Positions 27,268 to 35,719 of a stretch of 64,000 bases of DNA are shown piece after piece. The stretch is taken from positions 158,685 to 222,684 of the forward strand of contig BBZU01000002.1 in assembly GCA_001304995.1 (NCBI GenBank). The letters run 5' to 3'. Position 1 is the first letter of the stretch. Each line of letters starts with the position of its first letter. This DNA comes from Clostridia bacterium UC5.1-1D10 (GTDB lineage: Bacteria; Bacillota; Clostridia; Lachnospirales; Anaerotignaceae). The position numbers and the translations under genes are program-made. The notes beneath the pieces are model-generated. The model ran no database searches. It was not told the origin of the DNA and saw nothing but the letters and a program-made list of their open reading frames with translations.

Positions 27268-29802
27268 ATGAAACAAAAATTTGACGTGACAGGCATGACT
27301 TGTTCTGCCTGCTCTGCCCATGTGGAGAAAAGCGTCAGTAAGCTGGAGGGCGTCCAGTGTGTGAATGTAAATCTGCTCCAGAACAGTATGGTGGTGGAGT
27401 ATGACGATAACGCCCTTGGTACCACTGACATTATCCATGCGGTGGAAAGCGGCGGTTATGGCGCATCCGTGCAGGGTGAAACCAAAACGCAGGAAACACC
27501 GAAAAATGTGGCGGCAGAAGAAATGCATCATATGAAACGGCGGCTCATCGCATCCTTTTGTTTTCTGATTCCCTTGTTCTATATCTCCATGGGGCATATG
27601 ATGGGGGCACCATTGCCTGCCATTTTGCTTGGGGACGAAAATGTCATGATATTCGCTTTGACGCAGCTGTTCTTGACCATTCCGGTACTCATCATCAACA
27701 AAAAATATTTTGTGGTGGGCTTCAAGGCTTTGTGGAACAAGGCGCCCAATATGGATTCCCTCATTGCGCTGGGTTCTGCCGCGTCTGTGGTTTACAGCGT
27801 ATTTGCCATTTATTCCATGGCTTACGCTATGGGGCATGGGGATTTGATGACAGCCCATCATTACGGCATGGAGCTGTATTTTGAATCCGCGGCCATGATT
27901 TTGACCCTCATTACCGTGGGGAAATATATGGAAACCCGTTCCAAAGGAAAAACTTCCGAAGCCATCAGCAAGCTTATGGACTTGGCGCCCAAAACAGCTA
28001 CTGTCCTTCGTGGTGGCGTGGAACAGGAAATCCCTGTGGAAGATGTGGTGACAGGGGATACCATTATCGTCAAACCGGGACAGCGGATTCCCGTAGACGG
28101 AAAAATCATCGAAGGCTTTTCTGCTGTGGATGAAAGCGCTATCACCGGCGAAAGTATCCCTGTGGAAAAACAAGTGGGCGATACGGTCATCGGTGCGACA
28201 GTCAACAAAAGCGGTTATTTCCGCATGACCGCCACAAGAGTCGGCAAAGACACCACTTTGTCCCAGATCATTGCACTGGTGGAAGAAGCCGGGGCATCCA
28301 AAGCGCCCATTGCAAAACTGGCGGATAAAGTCAGCGGCGTGTTTGTGCCTGTGGTTATCACCATTGCCGTTCTGGCGGCAGTCATCTGGTTTGTGGCTGG
28401 AAATCAGCCTTTCTCCTTTGCGTTGTCCATCGGCATTGCGGTGCTTGTCATTTCCTGCCCCTGTGCTTTGGGTCTGGCAACACCTACGGCAATCATGGTG
28501 GGCACAGGCAAAGGCGCCGAATATGGTATTCTGGTAAAATCCGCCGAAAGTCTGGAAATTGCCCATCAGGTGCAGACGGTGGTGCTGGATAAAACAGGCA
28601 CTTTGACAGAAGGCAAACCTGTTGTGACTGATGTGGTGCTGGCAAAAGGCATCCTGCGGAATCGTCTGCTGAAACAGGCGGCGGCAGTGGAAGCCCTTTC
28701 GGAACATCCCTTGGCAGAAGCCATCGTTGCTTATGCCAAAGAAAAAGAAGTAGCTTTTGAAAAGGCGGAAAACCTCACAGCAACAGCAGGTCAGGGTGTG
28801 GAAGCCGACGTGGCAGGTAAACATATTCTGGCTGGAAATCTGAAAATGATGCAGGAAAGAGGTATCCAGCTGGGAGAATGGGAAGCAAAAGCCGTGGAAC
28901 TGGCAGAAGCGGGAAAAACCCCTCTGTTCTTTGTAGAAAACGAAACATTTCTGGGCATTGTGGCGCTGGCGGATACCTTGAAGCCTACCAGCAAAGCCGC
29001 TGTGGACGCATTCCATCAGATGGGCATTGAAGTGGTCATGCTTACAGGGGACAACAAGCGGACAGCGGAAGCCATTGCCAGGGAACTGGATATACAGGTC
29101 ATTGCGGAAGTTTTGCCTCAGGATAAGGAACGGGAAGTGCGCCGTTTGCAGGAACAGGGCAAAAAAGTTGCCATGATCGGTGACGGCATCAACGACGCCC
29201 CTGCTCTTATGCGTGCAGATGTAGGTGTGGCAATCGGCGCAGGAACAGACGTTGCCATGGAATCCGCTGACATTATATTGATGAAAAGCGACTTGATGGA
29301 TGCGGTGACAGCCATTGAACTGAGTCACGCCACCATCCGCAATATCAAAGAAAATCTGTTCTGGGCATTTTTCTACAATGCCTGCGGGATTCCTCTGGCG
29401 GCTGGGGTATTCTATCCTTTCCTGGAATGGAAACTCAATCCCATGTTTGCGGCGGCGGCTATGAGTTTCAGCTCCGCTTTTGTAGTGGGCAATGCCCTCA
29501 GACTGCGGCTGTTCCGCCCGAAATATGCTAAAACAACAACGGCTTTGCCGAAAGAAGATATACAGAAAGAACTGAATCATAAGGAGGAAATTGGAATGAA
29601 AAAAGTATTGAAAATCGAAGGTATGATGTGTAATCACTGCACAGGCAGAGTGGAAAAAGCCCTGAACGATCTGGATGGCGTGACAGCGGAAGTGAGTCTG
29701 GAAGGCAAGAGCGCAACAGTGACACTGTCCAAAGATGTCAGCGATGAAACACTGGTGCAGACTGTCACAGACGCAGGCTACGAAGTGGTAGACATTCAGT
29801 AA
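27268..29802 (+). CDS. copA: Copper-exporting P-type ATPase with N- and C-terminal metal-binding domains
   Basis: 844 aa. Domain order: HMA domain with [11 protein letters not shown] (residues 9-19), eight membrane helices, TGESIPVEK actuator loop, [12 protein letters not shown] (Cu-binding CPC), [11 protein letters not shown] with the phosphorylated Asp, HP motif [18 protein letters not shown], then a second HMA domain with [11 protein letters not shown] from about residue 785. Exports Cu(I). The C-terminal HMA begins at an in-frame ATG (29596) with its own AAGGAGG site, suggesting separate production of a CopZ-like chaperone too. Confidence 0.95.
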   Translation: MKQKFDVTGMTCSACSAHVEKSVSKLEGVQCVNVNLLQNSMVVEYDDNALGTTDIIHAVESGGYGASVQGETKTQETPKNVAAEEMHHMKRRLIASFCFLIPLFYISMGHMMGAPLPAILLGDENVMIFALTQLFLTIPVLIINKKYFVVGFKALWNKAPNMDSLIALGSAASVVYSVFAIYSMAYAMGHGDLMTAHHYGMELYFESAAMILTLITVGKYMETRSKGKTSEAISKLMDLAPKTATVLRGGVEQEIPVEDVVTGDTIIVKPGQRIPVDGKIIEGFSAVDESAITGESIPVEKQVGDTVIGATVNKSGYFRMTATRVGKDTTLSQIIALVEEAGASKAPIAKLADKVSGVFVPVVITIAVLAAVIWFVAGNQPFSFALSIGIAVLVISCPCALGLATPTAIMVGTGKGAEYGILVKSAESLEIAHQVQTVVLDKTGTLTEGKPVVTDVVLAKGILRNRLLKQAAAVEALSEHPLAEAIVAYAKEKEVAFEKAENLTATAGQGVEADVAGKHILAGNLKMMQERGIQLGEWEAKAVELAEAGKTPLFFVENETFLGIVALADTLKPTSKAAVDAFHQMGIEVVMLTGDNKRTAEAIARELDIQVIAEVLPQDKEREVRRLQEQGKKVAMIGDGINDAPALMRADVGVAIGAGTDVAMESADIILMKSDLMDAVTAIELSHATIRNIKENLFWAFFYNACGIPLAAGVFYPFLEWKLNPMFAAAAMSFSSAFVVGNALRLRLFRPKYAKTTTALPKEDIQKELNHKEEIGMKKVLKIEGMMCNHCTGRVEKALNDLDGVTAEVSLEGKSATVTLSKDVSDETLVQTVTDAGYEVVDIQ
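29596..29802 (+). other. Possible internal start for a free CopZ-like copper chaperone
   Basis: ATG 29596, in frame with copA, has AAGGAGG at 29581-29587, better than most sites in the window. Initiation here would yield a 68-residue HMA protein starting [15 protein letters not shown], the size of a stand-alone CopZ. Production is inferred, not shown. Confidence 0.45.
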
Positions 29803-29804
29803 AG

Positions 29805-29843
29805 AAAAAAGGAAATCTCATAGTTTATGAGATTTCCTTTTTT
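29805..29843. terminator. Bidirectional terminator between copA and the membrane protein gene
   Basis: A long AT-flanked hairpin (AAAAAAGGAAATCTCATA against its complement, loop GTTT) with T runs on both strands. It serves the converging genes on either side. Confidence 0.85.
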
Positions 29844-30264
29844 ATATGTTTTTTCTTTTGTGGAGGAAATACAGACAAAGCATTCCTTCCAATAACAATA
29901 GGCAAGGAACTATGATTTCCAGATAAATAATCCCTGTCAGGCCGTAATAGGCAGGCACAAACAGCAGGGAAAGGACAAGGGCGATACTGTCTACATTTCC
30001 AAAGGAGATATCCAGATAAGAAATGCAAAGACTGGCGAAAAACATCAGTGAAAAAATGGCATAGAATTTCAGCCAGAAGGCATTTTGCCGAAAGAGGAGC
30101 AGCAGATAAAAGCACAGTCCAACATAAAGGAGACTGAACCCAACGCCAAAGAAGGAAGGCGCGGCGTTATAAAAACAGTCTATGAAATTGCAGATATAAG
30201 CCAGAATGTGTATGGGAACCGATGGCAAAAGGGGATACCAAGGCTGATTTCGAAGTCCTTTCAT
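29842..30264 (-). CDS. Small integral membrane protein, unknown
   Basis: 140 aa with four predicted membrane helices (about residues 12-30, 38-60, 68-85 and 95-130) and a short Lys-rich cytosolic end. I recognise no family motif. AAGGAGGAAGGA precedes the ATG. The gene abuts the copA terminator but is convergent with it and not part of the copper unit. Confidence 0.6.
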   Translation of the reverse strand: MKGLRNQPWYPLLPSVPIHILAYICNFIDCFYNAAPSFFGVGFSLLYVGLCFYLLLLFRQNAFWLKFYAIFSLMFFASLCISYLDISFGNVDSIALVLSLLFVPAYYGLTGIIYLEIIVPCLLLLEGMLCLYFLHKRKNI

Positions 30265-30353
30265 ATTCCTTCCTCCTTTCCGAAGTCAATATCTGATAGA
30301 TAAGGTCAGTGTACGGAATAAAAAAGATGGCTGTCAATGGGAAAAGTGTATCA

Positions 30354-30397
30354 AAAAAGCCCATATTTTCAGCAATGAGCTGAGAATACAGGCTTTG
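30354..30397 (-). terminator. Terminator of the AlkD-like gene
   Basis: On the minus strand AAAGCC, ATA and TCAGC segments pair around TCATT, and the hairpin ends in TTTTTT. Confidence 0.7.
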
Positions 30398-30402
30398 TGT
30401 TT

Positions 30403-31122
30403 TTAGGACAACAAGCTTTTCAGATAGTCTTTGTCCTCATCAGAAACCCGTCTGGATTCCCGTGCTTTCTGTACGAATTTACGGAACACCCAAGGGTCTA
30501 GATCAGCGGCAAGGACAGCTTTTTTTCGTTTCTTCGGGGAATTTCACCCATCTTCTGCCAGAAGCCATGCCTGCGCCATGCGGACATAATAGAAGTCTGA
30601 GTCCACTGCCAGTGTACGTGTCAGAACCGTATTGATGGTGGTGGGTGTCAGATAATGGTGGAGCATAACAATAAGCCATACCCGTACTGTCCATGGATTC
30701 AGGGAGGACAGATATACGGAAATATAGCGGAAATAATGGGCTTTGTCTGCTTTATAGGACAATACCTTTTTCAAAGAAGAACAGAAGGTATCGCAGATGG
30801 CCCAGTTTTCCACAAGATATTTTGCCATTTTGTCACTATGGGGCAGAAAGTCCGCGTAAGGCAGTTCCGCCGCCACCAGTCCGTAAAGAAGCCGTTCTTC
30901 ATGGTATGTTTTGCCGCAAACAGCCAGAAATCCGTTGGGGTCGCCTTTGGCAATGTTTTTTGCCGTTTTGCGCAGCAAAGGCAGTCTCAGTCCCAGAGTG
31001 GGCAGTTCAGAAGCCAGCAGTTTTTCGTTAAACAGGCGGTAGCCTTCCTCTGCCTCCTGTTTCAGTTTTGCAAGAAAATCGTCATAGGTTTCCGGTGTCC
31101 AGCGCTCCGGCATCGCATGCAT
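30403..31122 (-). CDS. DNA alkylation repair protein, AlkD-like (two compensating frameshifts)
   Basis: About 239 aa. A HEAT-like-repeat glycosylase family that removes alkylated bases. Signatures: GLRLPLLRKTAKNIAKGD, YHEERLLYGLVAAEL, WAICDTFCSSLKK and RVWLIVMLHHYL. The given frame stops at 30544 after AWLLAEDG. A one-base loss near 30549-30553 and a one-base gain in the T7 run 30520-30526 cancel out. Between them the other frame reads WVKFPEETKK, and after them the original frame continues KAVLAADLDPWVFRKFVQKARE to a stop at 30403 (quoted sequence in two parts). The restored length is normal. Confidence 0.82.
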
Positions 31123-31184
31123 AAAATCACTTCCTGTTTCTATAAATATGTAAAAATTTGGTTCAAAAATGCATTTCAGACAAC

Positions 31185-31407
31185 AAAAAAGACGGCAGTT
31201 TGTTTTGGGGGGAAACTGCCGTCTCCTTTGAAAGGGCTGTCATTGTCAATACATGAAAAACGGAATTGGGGGGAGTTTTCCATGTACGGAGGGACAATGA
31301 CATGAAGAGATGAAAAGTTTGATTCAATACGCAAAACCGTCAGGAGAGGACGATATTGCGCAGAAACAAGCATTTTTGATATACAGGTGTATGATGCCTG
31401 TATACAT
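31185..31407 (-). ncRNA. Candidate small regulatory RNA with C-rich loops
   Basis: Two stacked hairpins on the minus strand. The upstream one pairs 31293-31302 with 31238-31247, then 31275-31286 with 31250-31261, around a loop containing CTCCCCCCAATTCC and beside an internal loop CCCTCC. The downstream one (31191-31201 with 31213-31223) has a loop TTCCCCCCAAAAC and ends in TTTTTT. Position 31256/31280 is an A-C mismatch on the plus strand but a G-U pair on the minus strand, which supports minus-strand transcription. A TTGACA at 31437-31442 may be the -35 element; the -10 is weak, so the 5' end is uncertain. Confidence 0.5.
31381..31403. promoter_or_regulatory. Dyad, possible operator between small RNA and DtxR-like gene
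   Basis: ATACAGG (31381-31387) and CCTGTAT (31397-31403) form a dyad with a nine-base centre. It overlaps the predicted small-RNA start and lies about 150 bases before the DtxR-like gene. Regulator not known. Confidence 0.3.
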
Positions 31408-31490
31408 ATCTTTATGATGCAATATTTTCCGTAAATTGTCAATGGAAAGTGTAAAATTTTTTGTGAAAAGCGAAAGTTTTGTATTTGCAG

Positions 31491-31519
31491 TTGTAACTTT
31501 TGGGAAACTCTGTTACCAT
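31491..31519 (+). promoter_or_regulatory. Probable promoter of the DtxR-like gene
   Basis: TTGTAA (31491-31496), 17-base spacer, TACCAT (31514-31519), 30 bases before the ATG. Confidence 0.45.
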
Positions 31520-31548
31520 AGAAACAAGTTCAACTTTGGGGTGAGAAA

Positions 31549-31944
31549 ATGATCAAAACAAGAGAATCCATGGAAAATTACCTGGAAACCATATATATTT
31601 TGCAGCAGAAAACAGGCTATGTCCGTGCCATTGATATTGCCACAGAACTGGGATTCAGCAAGCCCAGCGTCAGCAATGCCATGAAGAAACTCAGGGCAGA
31701 AGGCTATATCACTGTCACAGACCGCAGCAAGATTTCTTTGACGGAAGCAGGCAGAAAAGTGGCAGAGGCGACTTATGAACGGCACTGTGTCATTGCCGCG
31801 TCTCTCATGCGCATCGGCGTTTCGGAAAAAACAGCCCTGGAAGATGCCTGCCGCATGGAGCATATCATCAGTGAGGAAACATTCGCCTGCATGAAGCGCC
31901 ATCATCAGGAAAGCCTGAACGAAATCAAACAAAAAGAATCTTAA
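31549..31944 (+). CDS. Metal-dependent transcriptional regulator, DtxR/MntR family
   Basis: 131 aa. Winged HTH from TRESMENYLETIYIL, with VRAIDIATELGFSKPSVSNAM as the recognition region (quoted in full, 21 letters split as VRAIDIATEL and GFSKPSVSNAM). ISLTEAGRKVAEATYERH leads into the dimerisation domain with metal-type residues: His in YERH, Glu/Asp in LEDACRMEHIISEE. The C-terminal SH3-like domain is absent, as in MntR. Likely senses Mn(II) or Fe(II). No metal transporter is adjacent. Confidence 0.85.
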   Translation: MIKTRESMENYLETIYILQQKTGYVRAIDIATELGFSKPSVSNAMKKLRAEGYITVTDRSKISLTEAGRKVAEATYERHCVIAASLMRIGVSEKTALEDACRMEHIISEETFACMKRHHQESLNEIKQKES

Positions 31945-31947
31945 AAC

Positions 31948-31988
31948 AGAAAAAGCGTTCCGCGGAGATTTTCGCAGAACGCTTTTTT
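31948..31988. terminator. Bidirectional terminator
   Basis: AAAAGCGTTC pairs with GAACGCTTTT and is flanked by A and T runs. It lies between the DtxR-like gene and the converging deacetylase gene. Confidence 0.8.
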
Positions 31989-31997
31989 TATGTAGGT

Positions 31998-33458
31998 TTA
32001 CTGGAAATAAGAATAACCGTAAAGTTTTCCAGCCTTAGGTGTTTCGTTGTGTTTGTACTGGATCAGCTCGGAAACGGTTACCAGCTGGTAGCCCTGTTCC
32101 TGAAGCATAGGAACAAGTTTTGCCGTTGCCTGTGCGGTGGTGTCATAGATGCCGTGCATCAGGATGACTTTACTGTCCAGATTGCCTGCACCTTTCACTT
32201 CTTTCATGATGCTGTCCACATTCCGTGTTTTCCAGTCTAATGTATCCACAGACCATGTGACGATGGGCAGGGGCACATTTGCCTGTACGGTAGCGTTTGT
32301 ATTGCCGTAAGGAGGGCGGAAGGAAGTGGGTTTTACGCCTGCTTTCGCAAAAGCCGCATTGACCTGTTTCACATCTGCCTGAATCTGTGATGCGGAAAGT
32401 TTTTTGAAGTCCTTGTGGTCGTAGGAATGACTGCCTACTTCGCAGCCCAGAGCCGCTTCCCGTTTTACCACATCAGGGTACTGTGCTACACGATAGCCTA
32501 CATCATAGAAGGTAGCCACTGCATTGTATTTTTCCAGTACATCCAGAATGGCGTTGGTTGCTGTGGGAGAAGGGCCATCGTCATAAGTCAGTGCCACCAT
32601 GGGTTTGTTGGGGTCAATGACGCGTCCTGTTTCTGAGGGTTTTTCCTCGGGCTGGGCAGGTTCTTCCACAACGGGCGGAATGACTTCCTCAGGGTCTGTC
32701 AGGAAAGAGCCTTTGAATACCTCTCTGGGGATTTCCAGGCGGATGGCACCGCAGTCACCGGGGAGGATTTCGTATTTATCCAAGTAGAAGATGACGCTGT
32801 TGTCTGTCAGGGCAAATGTGCTGAATACATCGCTTTCCGGAGCAAGAATGGCTTTATAGTTGCCGAAAAGCTGCTTGCCGTAGGTTTTCTGGAAGTAATC
32901 CAGGGCGTAAGCGGATGCTTTCTCACGGTAGGAATCCCGGAAAATATCTTTTGCCGTCAAGGCTTTGCCTGTTGTGGTATCAAACAGATAAGTGCTCCAA
33001 GATGCCGGTTCTGTGTAGGCGCCGTCGATTTTCCGTGTTTCCAGAAAAGATACACTGGCAATGTTATCTTTGGTGATGTAGGAATCATAGCCAACAATAA
33101 GGGTGCCTGTGTGTTTGTCTGGTGTCCTTTCCTCCGCTTTTTCTTCTGCCGCTTTGGTGTAGGCGTTTTCAAAAGCATCTGCCTTTGTTTTCAGGGTCTT
33201 GATGATCTGCTCATCCAAGGCTGCCTGATTGGTCACAGGATACTGCACAGCGTAGGAGAAAGGGTCTTTTGCGCTGATAAATGTCTTTGCCTGACCCCAG
33301 TGCTGGGTATCCTTATGGAAATTGAAGTAGCTTTCTGACTGTGTGGTCAGTGCTGCTGTGCGGCTGTCCGCAGCGGCGGCTTCCGTAAAGGAACCAAAGG
33401 CGGACAGTGCCAACAGGGTGCAGGCAGTGAAAGCTGCCAGAAATCTATGTTTTTTCAT
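31998..33458 (-). CDS. Secreted polysaccharide deacetylase with DUF3298-type domain
   Basis: 486 aa. A signal peptide (about 1-30, ending AEAAAA-type) is followed by a DUF3298/PdaC-like domain (about 40-240), a Pro/Glu-rich linker, and a NodB-type deacetylase domain (about 275-470). The NodB motifs are all present: TYDDGPSP, HSYDH, RPPYG, WSVDTLDWK and ILMHG. It probably deacetylates peptidoglycan (lysozyme resistance or remodelling), as in PdaC of Bacillus, which has the same domain order. Five bases downstream of the EFR1 gene, so possibly co-transcribed. Confidence 0.88.
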   Translation of the reverse strand: MKKHRFLAAFTACTLLALSAFGSFTEAAAADSRTAALTTQSESYFNFHKDTQHWGQAKTFISAKDPFSYAVQYPVTNQAALDEQIIKTLKTKADAFENAYTKAAEEKAEERTPDKHTGTLIVGYDSYITKDNIASVSFLETRKIDGAYTEPASWSTYLFDTTTGKALTAKDIFRDSYREKASAYALDYFQKTYGKQLFGNYKAILAPESDVFSTFALTDNSVIFYLDKYEILPGDCGAIRLEIPREVFKGSFLTDPEEVIPPVVEEPAQPEEKPSETGRVIDPNKPMVALTYDDGPSPTATNAILDVLEKYNAVATFYDVGYRVAQYPDVVKREAALGCEVGSHSYDHKDFKKLSASQIQADVKQVNAAFAKAGVKPTSFRPPYGNTNATVQANVPLPIVTWSVDTLDWKTRNVDSIMKEVKGAGNLDSKVILMHGIYDTTAQATAKLVPMLQEQGYQLVTVSELIQYKHNETPKAGKLYGYSYFQ

Positions 33459-33462
33459 GTGA

Positions 33463-34239
33463 TCACTCCTTTTTGCGGTAATCGGGGTGCAGATAACGTC
33501 CTTTGTTTGCGGTACGTCTGCCGTACTGGATGGCCTGTCTGGGACAGTGCTGCAAACAGGACATACACATGTAGCAATGGTCTTCTTCCCAAACAGGAAC
33601 CCCTGCTGTCATTTTGATGCAGCCGGAAGGACAGACATAGGCGCAGATGCCGCAGCCGATGCAGTCCACAGTGGGATAGAAGGGTTTTGTTTTGGTGGCG
33701 AAACGACGGAACAGAGGGTTCACCACATTGCTGAGGAATGTGCCGCCTTTGCCTTTTTTCACCCGGAAGAAGTCTTTCCGTTCCAGTTTCACTGCCCGCA
33801 GGATGAGCTGTACGATTTCGTCTGCCTGACGGAGCAGATGTCTTTGGGTTTCCGGTGAAGGCGCCTTGAACAATACGGCGTAGTTATCGGGCATGATAAC
33901 GGAATAGCCGCTGTCCAGAGAAAGATCGTTTGCCTCTAGAGAAGCTTCCAGAATGGACATGGTTTCTCCGGCAGACTGACCGCAGGTACAGACAGCATAG
34001 GTGTAAACATCTTCTTCATAATACAGTTCCAGACGCTGGACGAACTGCTCCACCATCTGGGGTGGCGCCCAAGCGTGAACAGGGAATACAAAGCCCAGTT
34101 TTTCCCCTTTTTTCAGGGTATATTCATAAGCATCCTCTCTTGTGGCTCTTGCCATGTCGATCATTTTCTCGCCAAGACCTTCTGCCAGTTTTTTCGCTAC
34201 ATGATAAGAATTTCCGGTGCCGGAAAAATAAAAAACCAT
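33463..34239 (-). CDS. EFR1-family flavodoxin-ferredoxin fusion
   Basis: 258 aa. The N-terminal flavodoxin-like FMN site reads YFSGTGNSYHVAK, and a VFPVHAWAPP segment follows. The C-terminal part binds two 4Fe-4S clusters: CIGCGICAYVCPSGC and CYMCMSCLQHCP. An intramolecular electron carrier of anaerobes. The last residues are basic. Electron partners are not identifiable from neighbours. Confidence 0.9.
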   Translation of the reverse strand: MVFYFSGTGNSYHVAKKLAEGLGEKMIDMARATREDAYEYTLKKGEKLGFVFPVHAWAPPQMVEQFVQRLELYYEEDVYTYAVCTCGQSAGETMSILEASLEANDLSLDSGYSVIMPDNYAVLFKAPSPETQRHLLRQADEIVQLILRAVKLERKDFFRVKKGKGGTFLSNVVNPLFRRFATKTKPFYPTVDCIGCGICAYVCPSGCIKMTAGVPVWEEDHCYMCMSCLQHCPRQAIQYGRRTANKGRYLHPDYRKKE

Positions 34240-34366
34240 ATGATAACCTCCCCGATCGGTATTGATTTTTTAAGATGATATTATCATATCATATTTTTGT
34301 GTGGATAGTTTTGCGATTTCATTAAAGTTTTTCATTATTTTTCGAAATAATATGCGGAACGAAAAA

Positions 34367-34397
34367 AACCGCACCTCCAGAAGGAAGTACGGCTTTT
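34367..34397 (-). terminator. Terminator of the secreted stalk-domain gene
   Basis: A twelve-base-pair stem with three G-T pairs (AGCCGTACTTCC with GGAGGTGCGGTT, loop TTCT), then a T run on the minus strand. Confidence 0.8.
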
Positions 34398-34423
34398 CAT
34401 ATCTCCCAACGGAGGAGGGGTCA

Positions 34424-35359
34424 TTATTTCAGGTTTTCTACAACGTCAGCGGATACATACAGTACGCCGTCTGTCAGTTCAGCAGCAGCGGAGGATGTCA
34501 TTGCCATGTCGCCTTCTACTACATATGTTGTGCTGCCCAGTGTGATCTGTGCGGTCATACCGTCTTTTTCCAGTACAACGGGAGCAGTTTTGCCCTGCCA
34601 TTTTACACTGTAACCTTTTGCTTCCGCAGCGTCACGCAGTGCTACCATTTCAGGTGCTTCTACGGATTTTGTATCAACAGCAGCTTCTTCTGTACCTTCT
34701 GTTACAGCTTCTCTTTCTTCCAGCAGCAGTACCAGAGAAGGTGTTGTCTGCGCGGGGATGCTTCTTGTGGTGATGTCGTAGAATACAACAGCGTCTTTGC
34801 CTTTTACATCGTCAGCGCTCAGGATGCTTTTTGTACCCAGAGTTGTCAGGATAGTTGTTTTTTCGGAGATGTTCAGCTGAAGCAGGTCTTTTTCGTTGAG
34901 CAGGTCGTCGTTGAAGTGACCAACGGAGATGGAACCTTTGTCAGCGTTTGCAACAACTGCTGTTACCTGACCCATGTAAGGAGGCATGCTCATGCCCATG
35001 GGAGCGTTTGCGCCATAGATCACTGCAACTTCCATACCTTCTGTCAGTTTGTCAGCTGTGATCACGCTGCCTGTTTCTCTGTCAACGATGGTTGTTGTGG
35101 GCGCTACCACAAAACGCAGACCGCCGTTTTCGTTGTCCATGGTGAATACTTTGTTGCCATCTTCTGTGTCAGCTACTTCTGTGATCTTGCCTGTGTTGCT
35201 GATATAAGCGGATGCTTCTGCCTGATCGTCAGCGTCTGCGCTGATGGGAACGGGTGTTGCTGTTGTTTCGCCTTTCATAACTTCTGCGTATGCAGCTGTG
35301 CTGCCTACAACAGTGAATGCCAGTGTCAGTGCCAGTACTTTGTTCAGATTCTTTTTCAT
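34424..35359 (-). CDS. Secreted protein with copper-amine-oxidase-like stalk domain
   Basis: 311 aa. A signal peptide with cleavage after TAAYA (near residue 25) is followed by a beta-rich region with two similar segments (FTMDNENGGLRFVV and TTIVDRETGSVITADKL). The C-terminal stalk domain (about 240-311) includes PEMVALRDAAEAKGYSVKW and ITLGSTTYVV, ending YVSADVVENL. Such domains occur in many surface proteins of Firmicutes with no oxidase activity. A strong AGGAGGA site and own terminator suggest good expression. No catalytic residues are seen. Confidence 0.75.
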   Translation of the reverse strand: MKKNLNKVLALTLAFTVVGSTAAYAEVMKGETTATPVPISADADDQAEASAYISNTGKITEVADTEDGNKVFTMDNENGGLRFVVAPTTTIVDRETGSVITADKLTEGMEVAVIYGANAPMGMSMPPYMGQVTAVVANADKGSISVGHFNDDLLNEKDLLQLNISEKTTILTTLGTKSILSADDVKGKDAVVFYDITTRSIPAQTTPSLVLLLEEREAVTEGTEEAAVDTKSVEAPEMVALRDAAEAKGYSVKWQGKTAPVVLEKDGMTAQITLGSTTYVVEGDMAMTSSAAAELTDGVLYVSADVVENLK

Positions 35360-35719
35360 AGTGAATTCCTCCTGTAATCAAAAAATTATGTTTCGTTTTT
35401 TGCGTTGTTTTTTGTTTATTGTTTGTTACGCTTATTCAGACGGAGGCATTTTTTGAAAAGTTCCAAAGTTTTTGAAAAAATTTTTGAAAAAATCGAAAAA
35501 ATAGAGCGGACAATACGGAAAAAGCTTGTAAATTCAGGGTTTTTGCAAAAGAAAAAAATACGATTTTCATGGCAGAAAAATTTATTTTACGCATATTTCG
35601 TGCCATGCGGACGAAGATTTGCGGTTGTTTCCTGTGACTTAGTTACGGAAGGGATGGTGGAAAAAGAACTATACTCAATACAAGAAAACGACAGACAAAT
35701 GGGATTGGAGGAATGGATT
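35360..35719. other. Intergenic region with A/T-rich repeated heptads
   Basis: Divergent spacer. 35450-35515 contains tandem TTTTTGAAAAAA-like units. An open frame extends through it on the plus strand but has no ribosome site and low-complexity content. TATACT at 35670-35675 could be a -10 for the downstream enzyme, without a good -35. I see no gene here. Confidence 0.4.

Noticed and set aside
31176..31442. An 88-codon minus-strand reading frame inside the small-RNA region
   Set aside because: It runs through both hairpins and a terminator and lacks a ribosome site. RNA structure explains the region better.
35455..35520. Tandem GAAAAAATTTTT-like units as a replication or partition site
   Set aside because: Too short and degenerate, with no DnaA boxes or ParB-type sites recognised nearby.
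35405..35719. A 105-codon N-terminal extension of the CoA-disulfide-reductase-like gene
   Set aside because: Low-complexity Lys/Phe-rich translation of an AT-rich spacer, no ribosome site. The standard FAD motif begins right after ATG 35720.
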